A stretch of DNA of 64,000 bases from Megamerina dolium (taxonomy: Eukaryota > Arthropoda > Insecta > Diptera > Megamerinidae). A program made the translations under genes and the position numbers. This document shows, in pieces, positions 32,430 through 43,735 of the stretch (position 1 is its first letter; every line of letters begins with the position of its first letter). Location: positions 71,289,628-71,353,627 of the forward strand of contig OY978525.1 of assembly GCA_963854835.1 (NCBI GenBank), written 5' to 3'. The notes under the pieces are model-generated. The model made no database searches, was not told the DNA's origin, and was given only the letters and a program-made list of their open reading frames with translations.

Positions 32430-33736
32430 AAGGGTTATCCATTTCGCGGTTTCAAAAGTATAGGGCTAGAATTCGACATCTGTCAAACTGAGTTGTTAAA
32501 ACAATTTCTTTCTTTTTCAGTTAAAAGTCTGACATTTGCGAAAATGGATCGCTTAACTATTGCACAACGCATTAAAATTGTAAAAACCTACTACAAAAAT
32601 GGTGATTCTGCCACAGCCACATATCGTGCTTTAAGAGGAGATTATGGTTTACGTAATCGTCCAACTACGCAAGGAATTGGCAAAATTGTGAAGAAATATG
32701 AAGAGACTGGATCGGTTACAGATATTGTAAGGCCTGTAAGGCATCATCGTTTCGCTCGTACCACCGAAAATATCGCTGCTGTAAGTGAAAGTGTTGCCGA
32801 AGACCCGAATGTGTCGATTCCTCGTCGTTCTCAGGAATTAGGACTGTCTTACGGCACATTATGGCGTATTTTGCATTTGGATCTACACCTACATCCATAT
32901 AAAATCCAGCTCACACAACAACTGAAGCCAGCTGACCATTCACAACGTCGTAGATACGTCGAATGGGTGCTTGAACAACAGGCGGTGGACGGCGATTTTA
33001 CGAACAAAATTTTCTTCAGCGACGAAGCACATTTCTCACTCGGTGGGTATGTTAACAAACAAAATTGTCATATTTGGGGTTCTGAGAATCCTCAAGTAAT
33101 TGAAGAGAGGCCACTACATCCACAAAAAGTCACTGCTTGGTGCGCTCTTTTGTCCGGAGGTGTGATTGGACCTTACTTCTTCGAAAACGACCATGGAACG
33201 ACTGTCACCGTCAATTCGGAGCGTTATGGGTTTATGATAACCGACTTTTTTTTGCCTGCTATTGAAGAATACGACTTAGAGAATATGTGGTTTCAACAAG
33301 ACGGTGCCACATGCCACACAACTCGAGCGAATATGGCTTTATTGCAAGTGAAATTTTCTGGCCGCGTAATTTCTCGCCGTGGCGATATCAAGTGGCCACC
33401 AAGATCATGCGATTTGACACCGCTTGACTTTTTTTGTGGGGCTACGCGAAAGACCGTGTTTATGCAGATAAATCTTTAACTCTTGAGCACCTAAAAACCA
33501 ACATTCGTCACGTTATGGCTGAGATACCGCCCAATATGTGTCAAAAAGTGGTCGAAAATTACCTCAAAAGAATCGATGCTTGCAACAATTCGCGTGGTGG
33601 TCATTTAAATGATGTAGTATTTCACACATAATGTAAACGTTCAAACTTTATAATAAAAAAGAAATATCATGATAAAAAATTTTTTATATGTGTTTTATTT
33701 ACATTTACTTTTGAAAACGCAAAATGGATAACCCTT
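32430..33736 (+). mobile_element. Tc1/mariner transposon, nearly intact
   Basis: The 1307-base element has 31-base terminal inverted repeats (32430-32460 and 33706-33736, both starting AAGGGTTATCCATTT read inward, two mismatches). It is flanked by TA at 32428-32429 and 33737-33738, the standard TA target duplication. It contains a single transposase gene. Complete ends and one small lesion show a young copy. Confidence 0.93.
32544..33631 (+). pseudogene. mariner-family transposase with one frameshift
   Basis: The start ATG 32544 gives MDRLTIAQRIKIVKTYYKNG; an upstream in-frame ATG at 32493 lies within the same frame but the first conserved residues begin at 32544. The N-terminal paired helix-turn-helix region includes VSIPRRSQELGLSYGTLWRIL. 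Catalytic residues are FFSDEAHF, FQQDGATCH and SCDLTPLD, with 36 residues between the second and third Asp (DD36D). Near 33430, within TTTTTTTGTGGGG, the frame shifts and ends early at 33477-33479. The normal C-terminus (GYAKDRVYADKSLTLEHLK...NDVVFHT) continues in another frame to 33631. It catalyses cut-and-paste at TA sites. Confidence 0.92.
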
Positions 33737-33738
33737 TA

Positions 33739-34420
33739 CTATGATATGCCGAAACTAATAGAGATGATCAATATGTATGCATATTTATTGAATCCAATGT
33801 AGTGTTATTGTAATAATTATACGGTACGTTGTACTGTGTCAAAAGAAATAGCAAAAAAAAAAAACACACGGCAGTAGCCGATAGTTAATAGAGATCAATA
33901 TCATACGTATCTTGTAAAAACCAAAAAATATAAAGTGCATAAAGTTGATTTTGTTACTCTTTCTTTGGTACACCAGTAACTAAAGGCAATATCGCATAAG
34001 TATGTATGTATGTACATACACATGAATACTTTTGGTTTGTATACAGGACACAAACAAAACCAACCCCAAAATCAAGTTTATTGTTTTTCCTTTTTTTTTC
34101 AACTTTATTTCTTTTTTTTATATATGTTTAAGTGTTATGAAAAAAATTGTTCAATATATGTATATGTAATACCAGTATATGGCAAAATATAGCGGAAAAT
34201 TTCCAACTTCTAAGCGGTATCTTAATTATTTTCCGTAGGGAAAAAAAAAAGAAAAAACAAATACGAATCAGCTACAATAGCCTAAATCGTATGCATGCAC
34301 ATATACCGCACTGTTGGAAATTTTGGGTATATTTCTACTTCCACTGGCTTATTGCCTTACTGGCACGAGCTTACCAATTGTCGCGAGCCGAATCCGGCTC
34401 GAAGGACCATCAAATGTTTT
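33739..34420. other. AT-rich stretch, nothing recognised
   Basis: Contains poly(A) and poly(T) tracts and short frames only. No similarity to other parts of the window was noticed until 34421. Confidence 0.5.
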
Positions 34421-35397
34421 GTTGAAAGAGTTGCCGGTGGACTCCTGTCTTGATAGCTTCGATTTGATGGGTGAGGTTGTTGTCGTTGTGGATGACGTGC
34501 ACCCTAAATTCCGATGTTGCTGTAGATGGTTGTTGTTTCGTTCGGTTCTCAAAAGATATAGATTTCGACACCTCTCCTTCGATATGTGTCTTATATTCTT
34601 GTGAAATTGTTGTAGACAATGATAAATCGGGGTATATAATCCACTTGTTGAATCACATATAATTAAACGGAATTTAAATACTCAAATTTACACGGCACTA
34701 CTTCATTATAGTAAGAATCGAAGAAAATATGTTTCACAATTGCAATTAAAGTATATTTAAAATGTATAAGTTACTGTAAAAAACAGACTTGAAAAATAAA
34801 TATTTATATATATAAATGAGAAAAATGCGCGCACTGTCCTTCTCGTGTAGACAAAATTCAAAAAAGTAATAAAAGAACAAATAATCGAATGAACTATGCC
34901 AGCTCAACACAAATTAAGCCAGCAGTGCAATCCAGACAGTACGCGCGATGTAATTTTCTGGCGTAGACAGTGTCAAATCCGTATACTTGTTCTTGAAGTA
35001 TACATAATTATTCTAAGATTGTATAGTTGTACCATGGCGACTATTTTATATAATGTGTTTTATAACGGTATTCAAAATGTATATAAAAGCCTGTGCGCAG
35101 TGTATTGGATTTTCATTTCGTTTGTGATGGGCGGTGAGTGAAGTAACTCTCCGTGCAGTGTGGACAGCGATGGCTGGCCGCTGCAGGATATATATTGCTT
35201 GCACATCTGTGATCGCAGTGTGGACAGCGATAGCTGGCCGCTGAGAAAACAGGTGGTGCATTTACTCATGCCCGATTACTTAAATTATCTGTTTCTTTTA
35301 GTCTTTTTTTTACCGTACTTTAAATAAATCTACAAAAGGGAAAAAGTAAAACCAAGAAACGGAATTCTGCTTAAATATAAAAGTAGCGACTCTATAA
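34421..35397 (+). repeat. Gypsy-B LTR, second copy (solo or truncated)
   Basis: The left part (34421-34980) matches the split 3' LTR at 22464-22503 plus 25758-26362. The right part (34990-35397) matches the 5' LTR at 19092-19492, including TATATAAAAG and the 29-base direct repeats. Having both parts contiguous shows they belong to one LTR. It lacks the TGTAGC start and ends ...GCGACTCTA, directly joined to a truncated Gypsy-C LTR. No coding region of Gypsy-B follows. Confidence 0.75.
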
Positions 35398-35675
35398 AAC
35401 TCTATTTACGATCAACTCTGCTTACAATCAACTATTTACAATAACACTTGCAATTTTTGCCTCTGTATCGATATTTACGTTCGGGATTAGATTGTTTTCT
35501 CACTTCTCAACACTGGCTCTATTTAAACTCTGTTGACAACACCCCAGAATCTTCCTTTATCGAGATTCTTCTCTTTCTTTCTTGTTGGCTTGTTCTGGTT
35601 ATCGCTTATTTCTTTTTGTTGACATTCGTGTCAGTCACAATAGTGATAAGTAACCAACCATCGATACTCGTTACA
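35398..35675 (-). repeat. Gypsy-C copy 2, 3' LTR (truncated)
   Basis: It begins (minus strand) TGTAACGAGTATCGATGG-like sequence at 35675 and is cut at about 35398, where a Gypsy-B LTR joins. About 160 bases of the normal 438 are missing. Confidence 0.85.
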
Positions 35676-35686
35676 TGGCCCTCCTC

Positions 35687-38600
35687 TTAACCATGTTCGT
35701 CCCGAACAAGTTTTTTTACTTCCCCCTGATATAGAGCAAGTCGCTCCAAGTTCACTACTTTAAACTTTGCTCTTTTATTCCAGGCAGGTTGAATACAATA
35801 CACTACGACATTTATCTTTGCTATAATCCCATATGGTCCTTCCCAATGAGTCTGTAGTTTAGGGGGCAGGCCTTTCATGAAGCATTACAAGCTCTTCTTC
35901 ATAGAACCCTTTTGAATTTGCTTTCAAGTCATACCTGGCCTTCATCTTATCGCTTATCATCTGTGACCGCTCTCTAATGAGCTGATGTACTTCATCCAAC
36001 TGTTCCCGCTTTTTGCTAGTATAGTTACCTTTGGTTAATCACGTTGGTGTTACGGCTCCAAATTTTAAATCAGCTGGCAGTCTTAACTCGTTTCCAAAAA
36101 TTGCCATTGCCGGAGTAGTAGCCGGCGTATCATGTTGTGCGCATCGATATGCCATGAGGAATATTGGTATATGTACATCCCAGTTTCTTTGGTATTTATC
36201 TACGACTTTTCTCAAATATTCCTCCAACGTACGGTTAAATCCTTCTACCATGCCATCAGATTGTGGATGAAAAGGTGTTGTACGGGTTTTGTATATACCC
36301 AACATACGGCACATCTCTTGGAATACAACTGATTCGAAATTTCGACCTTGGTCTGAGTATAACTCCATCGGTACATCAGAACGAGTAACCTATTGGTTGA
36401 CGAATACATCCGCAGCTGTACTAGCTTTTTGATTTGAAATGGGGTATATTTCAGGCCATTTACAGAAGTAATCTATAAACACCAGAACGTTCGTGTTCCC
36501 TGCTTTGCTTGTTGGAAATGGTCCTGCTATCTCCATAGCAATTCGCTCAAATGGAGCACCCACGGTGTATTGGTGCATCTTACCTCGACTTCTTTTAATG
36601 GAACCTTTGGCCATTGCACAAATCCAACACGTCCGAATTCAATCAGCTAAGCTATCACTTTATTTTTTCTTGCCTTGGGTACCACTAGAAGATCATTAGC
36701 GATTTTTCCATCTTCACTTTCCCATGCTCGGAATAAACACCCGTCTCGTAAGTGCAGGCTTTGCCACTGCTCCCAGTATGCTTTTACTATTGGACTCTCA
36801 TTAGCCATTTCTTGCCAATCTGGACGTACGCCCTGCTCCTTGTATTCCATAATCGTTACGAGATCTGGGTCGTTCCGCTGATCTTCTTGCACTCGTTCGG
36901 TGGTCCATGACTCCTCTGGCAATATATTCGTAAGTCGTATGTCGACAATGTGCTCCTTGCTTTCCACTCGAGAACAATGTTTACATTCCATTTTACAAGG
37001 ACGACGAGATAGAGCATCCGCTTTGCCGTGATGTTCTCCTTTACGATGCTCGACAATAAAATGTTTACTCTGCAGTCTTTCAATCCAGCGCTAATTGTCC
37101 ATCTGAGTTTTTAAATTGTAATAACCACCTTAGCGCTGCGTGATCAGTTCGTAGATGAAATGACTGACCGTACAAGTATTTATGGAAATACTTCACACAT
37201 TCCAGTATTGCGAACAACTCTCTTCGAGTGACACAGTAGTTTCTTTCTGGCTTCGACAGGATTTTACTGCGGAATGCTATTACTTTTTCTTGCCCATCTA
37301 TGATCTGAGAGAGCACACCACCTATTCCATAGCCACTCGCATCTGTGTCCAACACAAACTTTTGTCCAGGTACTGGATACGCTAATACTGGTGGTATACA
37401 GAGTCTTTCTTTCAGCTGTTCGAATGCTTTTTGTTGTTCCTCGCCCCACACAAATGGTTTGTTCTTTCTTGTTAACTCATGCAGACTGCCGGCGATGTTT
37501 GCAAGTCCAGGAACAAATCGTCTATAGTAAGTACATAAGCTTAGGAAGCTTCTTAACTCGTGAAGATGCGACGGAATAGGCCATTATTGTACTGCTGCTA
37601 CTTTCTCCTCGTCGGTATGTGTTGTTATTACTTTATGACCAAGATATTTAACTTCTCACCTGAAGAGTGAACACTTTTTCATATTTAGTTTAAGCCTTTT
37701 TGATTGTATACGCTAGAATACTTCTTTCACTTGTCCAGGTGGTCGTCAAAATCTGTTCCCATCACAATAATATTATCGAGGTACACCAAGCACGTTTCCA
37801 GTGCAGTCCTCTGAGTACACGCTCCATCAAACATTCGAAAGTAGCTGGCGTATTGCATATCTGTAAATTGCAATAGACTATCGCCAATACTGAAAGCTTT
37901 TTACTCTTTGTCTTCCTCACCAAGTTCCACTTGCCAGTAGCCACTTTGCAGATCAAGAGTTAAGAACCACTTCGCACCATATAGCGTGTCCAGAGTGTCA
38001 TCAATTCTTGGCAGTGGATAGATGTCTTTTTTCGAGATATCATTAAGCTTTCTGTAATCCACACAGAATTGAGTACTTCCATCCTTCTTCTTTATCAGCC
38101 CAACTGGTGAACTCCATAGAGTCGCTGATGGTTCAATAACACTTTGTTTCTACATATCGGAAATCAGCTTAAAGGCTTCGTCCCTTTTGGTCAATAGAAC
38201 TCGTCGTGGTACTTGACGAATTGGTCTATAATAGCCGGTGTCAATGTGATGCTTCACGATGGTTGTTCGTCCTGTACTTCTCCAATACTTGTAAAGCCTT
38301 TTCTCTTTGCTGGTTGGTAAACACACCTGCCCATTCTTCCATCTGCGCTTTTATTTCCGTTCTGAATTCCTGATCTTACACTTTTCATCGACGAACCCTT
38401 TTCGCAGTCTATTACGCCAGTAACTTCCTTGCAATGACCAATCACCATTCCTTACTTCACAACTGTAGATGTGTTAGTTGGATTTAATATTCGCACCGGT
38501 AGCGCTCCATTTTCTTTAGGTTCCACTAACGTCCTACCAAGTATGATGTTTTTATTCGTTATTTCTTTAACTGCCTCCACTACCCACAACTTGCTGTGCC

Positions 38601-39057
38601 ATCATCCACATTTATCTGTGCCCAAATCACCGCTTCTGATTTTGCTGGAACCTCTTGGCGTTGACATGCCAGTAATCGTTTGATGTTCCCACTACGCTTG
38701 TAACCGATGTTCTATGGTAGCTCGACATTTGCAGAGCGTAGTATCCGTTGATTTAAATCTAACGTAAATCCGTTGTCAATCATAAAATCAACACCAATTA
38801 TTACGTCATCGATAATGTCAGCCACAATGAATTCATGTTGTCACGTGCAATTTCTAATAGATACTCGTTTCTTAATCTTACCCATAATTTGTGCATCCTC
38901 CCACGTTACTGCACTCAATTTTATTCCCATTAAAGAATGTAATGCACCAGTATCCAAGGTTAACATGAATTCCATATTGTTCAATTTTCCAATAATAGTC
39001 AAACCGCTTGGCACACGCTGTAGTTGTGAAATGTGAATGATGGGGCAACCCACTCTT
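35687..39057 (-). pseudogene. Gypsy-C copy 2 pol
   Basis: All domains of the intact pol can be followed, in fragments. Protease keeps LDTGA (about 38950) but then carries a deletion. RT is broken around 38400-37650; its YLDD box can be seen in reverse complement near 37775-37786. RNase H is in 37451-37080 (DTDASGYGIGGVLSQ). The integrase zinc region (about 36650-36600) is partly lost. The integrase core is at 36614-36039 (SDQGRNFES, with NRTLEEYL). There are at least ten frame changes or stops. Confidence 0.9.
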
Positions 39058-39066
39058 GGACTCGGG

Positions 39067-40333
39067 TTAGTTTAACGATTGATATGTATTAGTGGAGCGA
39101 TTGCTGTCCACTTTATTCTCCTTTTTTTGTCTTCCTGGATAATTCGATCTTGATCGCTTTCGTCATAGACGGCAGTCTCGCGCCATGTGTCCTGGTTAGT
39201 CGCAGATAAAGCACTTACCAGTAAATTTGTTTTCGCGTCGACCTTTGTGTTTCTGTTTCTAATTGGTGTACCCGTGGCATTGGTCGGCAAATCAAACTGG
39301 TGGCTTCATACGTCAAAGCACTACTGACTGTTTCGGCATATGTATTCCTTGTTGACATGACTAGGGCACGCTTTGTCTCTCCATCACGTATGCCATCTAT
39401 GAATGCCTCTATTTTTATTTTTTCGACGAACTCTTCTGAATTACCGGAGAATGCAAGATGACATACGCGCTCAATATCGGAAGCGAATTCCTGAAGGCTC
39501 ACATTACTTCGTTGCACTCGCGATCTTAATTCCACTCTATGCAATTGACTCTTGTATTCATTTCCATATTTCTGCTGGAGTGTGTCTATCAGTGACTGGT
39601 AACTACCACGATCTTTCTCTGGAATCATCTGTAACACTTCGGAGGCATTACCTTTTAATGCGACTATTAAGGCAGCAGTCTTGTCGCTATCATCCCATTG
39701 ATTCTACGAAGCTGTTGTCTCGAATTGAAGCTTGAAGATGTTGAATGGCGTGCTTCTGTCAAATGTTGGTGACTATAGTTTGATTGCGCTTGAATCTCTA
39801 ATCACTGATGTGGCTGGTCCATTTATTTTTAGTTGATTGAGTTCGTGCTGTACGTTCTCGAACTTATCTTCCAAGTTATCTACATGTTCCTTCAGATTCG
39901 TGCCTTTCCATTTATGGTTCCGGAAATTTCCTGAAATTCTCTATTCCTTTTTGTAGATTTTCGATGACGTATTCTTGTCGAGCCGAACCTTCTTGAATTT
40001 CCATACGCAATTCAGCCGAATGTTCTTGAATCTTGGAGTCAATTGTTTTCTGGAGTTCCATTGTGCTTTCTTGGCGAGACAAATGTTCTTGCAACTTGGA
40101 GTCAATTATTTTCTGCAATTCTCCCATAGCACTTTCTTCGTGAAACGAATGTTCTTGAAGTCTGCAGTCAATGCGAGATGCATTTTCTTATAGCTGTTGC
40201 ATCATGGTTTTCATGAAATACACAAGTTGACCACTATGGCTTGCCTTAGCCTCACCAGCAGTTCTGCTTTTGTACCTGATGACGATAGATTCATCTGTGA
40301 CAACTGTTTTTTCAGTTGGTCAATTTTCACCAT
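39067..40333 (-). pseudogene. Gypsy-C copy 2 gag
   Basis: The ATG at 40331-40333 matches the intact gag start (MVKIDQ). The SAP-like segment is frameshifted early. The coiled region has a rearranged set of repeats (LSRQESTMELQKTIDSKIQEHS, ELRMEIQEGSARQEYVIENLQKGI; 40127-39912). The capsid part is best preserved at 39637-39215 (EKDRGSYQSLIDTLQQKYGNEYKSQL). It ends TAA 39067-39069 right after GTTAAAC, as in the intact copy, but the hairpin after it is deleted. Confidence 0.88.
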
Positions 40334-40362
40334 CTTTGCAGAATCCCTCTTCTGTCACCAAT

Positions 40363-40772
40363 TGATACGTTTTTATTCTGTGAGCGTTATATTCTATTTG
40401 AATTACCTTGTTCGATCACTAGATTCTGTTAATAATAACTGCAACACTTATTTTATACAACTATATACAGCAACAATTTATTTAATCAACTCTGTTTACT
40501 ATCAACGATTTACAATAACTCTTTAATGTACTTGAAACTTTTGCCTTTCATACTGTACCAATGTTTGCGCGATCACTTTCGGTATTAGATTGATTTGCAT
40601 TTATCAACACTGCCTCTATTTCTACTCTCTTGGCAATACCCCAGAATCTTCCTTTATCGAGATTCTTCTCTTTCTTTCTTGTTGGCTTGTTTTGGTTATC
40701 TCTTATTTCTTTTTGTTGACATTCGTGTCAGTCACAATAGTGATGAGTAACCAACCATCGATACTCGTTACA
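40363..40772 (-). repeat. Gypsy-C copy 2, 5' LTR
   Basis: Read in minus orientation it starts TGTAACGAGTATCGATGG-like at 40772 and ends ...AAAAACGTATCA at 40363, before the tRNA-Leu-type primer site ATTGGTGACAGA. About 410 bases, with small deletions relative to the 438-base LTR. Confidence 0.88.
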
Positions 40773-41345
40773 ATATATTTCAGCAAAAAAACGATAATGA
40801 TAGCAACATGGGTGCAGTCTATAGCACCTAATGTTCCTTGTATTCCAAATTCTTGATAAAACCTAAAAAAAAATATCAATATATCTATGCACATGCATCA
40901 CTTTTCATTGCTTACCCCAATTTTAACGTATTTTTTTGTAATCGTTTTGAGGAAAACATATTTCGTTTTCTTTACATTGCACCAATAACTTAGAAATGGA
41001 ATCAATGCTCCTCGAATTAACGGTTGGCTCATTGCAGTTTTAAATGAGTTTCCAACACATTGCTGATCAGAACCATGGCCAAAAAAGGGCAACACTGCCA
41101 AGAAGCGCGTCTCAAATGGGACCCTCGATAGCTGTGTATCATAAGGCTCCAATTCGCTGATTAGAGACTGGCAGATATTTTTGGGCAGTCTATAAATTTT
41201 TTTAAATGACTCCTCTGTCTAATCGAAAGGGTAATTTTCTGATTGCATTTTTTCCAGTAAGCACCATCGGTTTAAAATACGCCGTTTTTTAGTGCCACGT
41301 GAAATTGTATTTTATAAAAAGATCTGCTCCATTATAAAAACAGTT
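40773..41345 (-). pseudogene. Harbinger transposase N-terminal fragment
   Basis: Minus-strand pieces give ESFKKIYRLPKNICQSLISELEPYDTQ, VPFETRFLAVLPFFGHGSDQQCVG and, after a possible intron, FYQEFGIQGTLGAIDCTHVAI, the first acidic site of the HARBI1 nuclease domain. The frame is cut at 40773 by Gypsy-C copy 2. The rest of the transposase is not found on the other side (35397). The sequence differs from the transposase at 22647, so this is a second Harbinger family. A stop occurs near 41220. Confidence 0.75.
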
Positions 41346-41819
41346 TTTTTTTTACTCAAATTGTATTAAGAAATTCAATCAAAGCCAATTACTGGCATTC
41401 CTAAGATCTCCTCGCTATCAGATCTTTCAATTAATCTTCGAAAGATAGAAAATAGCTTGCAATATAGTTCCCAGAACAGATAATTGTCTTATAATAGCTT
41501 TTTATCTTTCGTAAGACTCTGGTGAGTTGAAATACAGTTGCTAGAATTGCCCTGTAAAACCCAATGCTTCCCTTTGTATAAAGCGGTTATTATTAACGAT
41601 ATTTTTTCACTTTCTCTTGGCATTTTTATTTATCGAAATAAGGCCACAGGCGAATAAGAAATTCAACTAAGCATTGAAATACTCTTATGATACAAATATT
41701 ACGAGATTTTACATGTTTGTAATTTCCACTCTACTTGAAATTATGTCATATGACTTTATGTGATCTTCCGAATCACCTAAACATAAAAATACACACATCT
41801 GTATCCCTTTTCTACATAT
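41346..41819. other. No gene recognised
   Basis: AT-rich, possibly the 5' part of the Harbinger fragment or flanking DNA. A run of AAGATC/GATCTT words near 41405-41460 was noted without explanation. Confidence 0.45.
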
Positions 41820-42205
41820 TGTTACATTTTTATTTTGTGAACATTTAATTCTATTTGAATCAACCTTGTTCGATCACTTGTTAATAATAATTGCAACACT
41901 TAATTTGTACAAACACATACAGCAGCACTTTATTTAATCAACTCTATTTACAATAACACTTTAATGTACTTGCAACTTTTGCCTTTACTACTGTACTTGC
42001 GCGATCACTTTCGGGATTTGATTGAATTTATTTGTCAACACTGGCCCTATTTATACTTTGTGGTAACACTCCAGAATCTTTCTTTATCGTAGTCGAGATT
42101 CTTCTCTTTTTTGTCGTTGGCTAGTTCTGGTTATCGCCTATTTCTTTTTGTTGACATTCGTTTCGATGCTGCCATTATTCGTGTCATACACAATTAGCGA
42201 CAATT
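41820..42205 (-). repeat. Gypsy-C solo LTR relic
   Basis: TGTTACATTTTTATTTTGTG (41820 on) is the reverse complement of the Gypsy-C LTR end, and the match continues to about 42160 with many substitutions. The start of the LTR (TGTAACGAG) is degraded into ACACAATTAGCGACAATTAGG. No gag or pol adjoins it, so it is a solo or truncated LTR, older than the other copies. Confidence 0.78.
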
Positions 42206-42329
42206 AGGGAAGTACCGACATAAATGACAGAGGTGAGTCACTTTTTAACTTCATAATACAAAGTAGGCTTAATCTCACAAATAGGGGTGAGGAACCTGCA
42301 TACATAGGCTCTTTACTGATGATAATGTG

Positions 42330-43268
42330 AGGATAGGGTTATGGAAGAAACTTTCTTCTCAGATCATAGTTATATCAGTTTTAAAGCAAAGTTCTAAGAA
42401 GTCCTAAGAATACGAACTGAATCTTTAAAGAAAGATACTGGCAAAAGATGTGGGTAAACCTTTACCGATTAACTCTCACGAAGATCTCGAGTTTAGCGTT
42501 AACAGGCTCACAAACGCCTTTAATAAGGAATACAACATTTCTTGTCCCCCTGTGCGCACGAGACGCAGGACATAGCCTCCCTGGTGGAACAAGGATCTGG
42601 GAGCCAGAAGGCGTTATGTCCGCGAAACCCTCAAACTGGCGAGGTCAGCAGAGTGTGAAGTTATTTGGGAAGAATATAGGGATGTATTCAAAATTTATAA
42701 AAGTAGATCCGTGATGCCAAAAAAAATTCCTGGAAGAATTTTTGTGCAGATATAGAATAAACCATGAAAGCAGCAAGGCTTAGAAAGCTGCTGTCGAAGC
42801 ACCCTTCTATGGCTTACCTGGTCAGGAAAGGAAATGACGTATGGACAGAAAATAGCGCTGTATTACTTGAAGACCTCATTAATGCTCATTTCCCTGCCTG
42901 AGTTACCGTGAGTGATACCGAACCAACCAGAAATGTGGTGACGTCTGTGCATAAAAATTTAGTCACGTATGAGAAGTTGGAATGGGCAATTAACTCATTT
43001 GCTTCCTTAAAATCTCCCGAGATTGACGATATTTACCCAGTCATGATTCAAAAGTCTTTGGACCTGATACCATGGTTAAGAAATATATACAGAGGATGTC
43101 TGGAGTTCAACTATGTCCCTGTGTGCTGGAAAGTAGCGAGCTCATACCGAAAGTAGGTAAAAGCAGCCAGCTCTGCTCGAAGCTTCTATATCACAGCTTC
43201 TATGGCTGTTGCTGGTGAATAAAATTCTTAAGATATTTGATGGCAAAGCTCCGAAGCTAGTTGCATAT
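42330..43268 (+). pseudogene. LINE ORF2 fragment, 5' piece (R1/LOA-like)
   Basis: Frames shift several times. Recognisable pieces are MKAARLRKLLSKHPS and VRKGNDVWTENSAVLLEDLINAHFP (42760-42900), then LEWAINSFASLKSPEIDDIYPVMIQKSLDLIPWLRNIYRGCLEFNYVPVCWK (about 42970-43135), the linker and finger blocks of a non-LTR reverse transcriptase. The canonical SPGPDGI is degraded to SPEIDDI. The complete Gypsy-C element interrupts the sequence at 43269, and its 3' piece continues at 49204. Confidence 0.78.
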
Positions 43269-43706
43269 TGTAACGAGTATCGATAGTTGGTTACTCATCA
43301 CTATTGTGACTGACACTATTGGCAGCATCGAAACGAATGTCAACAAAAAGAAATAAACGATAACCAGAAAAAGCCAACGAGAAAGGAAGAGAAGAATCTC
43401 GATAAAGGAAGATTCTGGGGTGTTGCCAACAGAGTATAAATAGAACCAGTGTTGAGAATTAACAATCAATATAATTCAGAACGTGATTGCGAAAACATTG
43501 ATACAAAGGCAAAAGCTGCTAGTACATTTAAGTGTTATAGTAAATAGTTGATTGTAAACAGTGTTGATTGTAAATAGAGATTATTAAATAAATTGTTGCT
43601 GTATATAGTTGTATAAAATAAGTGTTGCAGTTATCATTAACAGAATCCAGTGATCGAACAAGGTAATTCAAATAGAATTAAACGTTCACAGAATAAAAAC
43701 GTAACA
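43269..43706 (+). repeat. Gypsy-C copy 1, 5' LTR
   Basis: TGTAAC...GTAACA ends; 438 bases. TATAAATA at 43435-43442 is a promoter candidate and AATAAA at 43587-43592 a poly(A) signal, setting an approximate U3-R-U5 layout. Confidence 0.97.
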
Positions 43707-43708
43707 AT

Positions 43709-43726
43709 TGGTGTCAGAAGTGGGAT
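43709..43726 (+). promoter_or_regulatory. tRNA-Leu-type primer-binding site
   Basis: TGGTGTCAGAAGTGGGAT starts two bases after the LTR. As I recall the insect tRNA-Leu(CAA) 3' end (...ATCCCACTTCTGACA plus CCA), this is its full complement over 18 bases. It would prime minus-strand cDNA. The same site is present at 53467 in copy 3. Confidence 0.85.
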
Positions 43727-43735
43727 TCTGTAAAG

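Larger units (their letters stand above)
35398..40772 (-). mobile_element. Gypsy-C copy 2, decayed, minus strand
   Basis: This is the same family as the intact element at 43269-49199, colinear with it in reverse. Its 5' LTR is at 40363-40772, gag at 39067-40333, pol at 35687-39057 and a truncated 3' LTR at 35398-35675. Many stops and small deletions are scattered through it. It interrupts a Harbinger transposase fragment on its right side (40773 on), where ATAT bases also follow the LTR. Confidence 0.92.

Noticed and set aside
34349..34662. Short frames around 34.3-34.7 kb on both strands
   Set aside because: They fall in the Gypsy-B LTR, and equivalent frames in the other copy (25751-25993) differ by indels.
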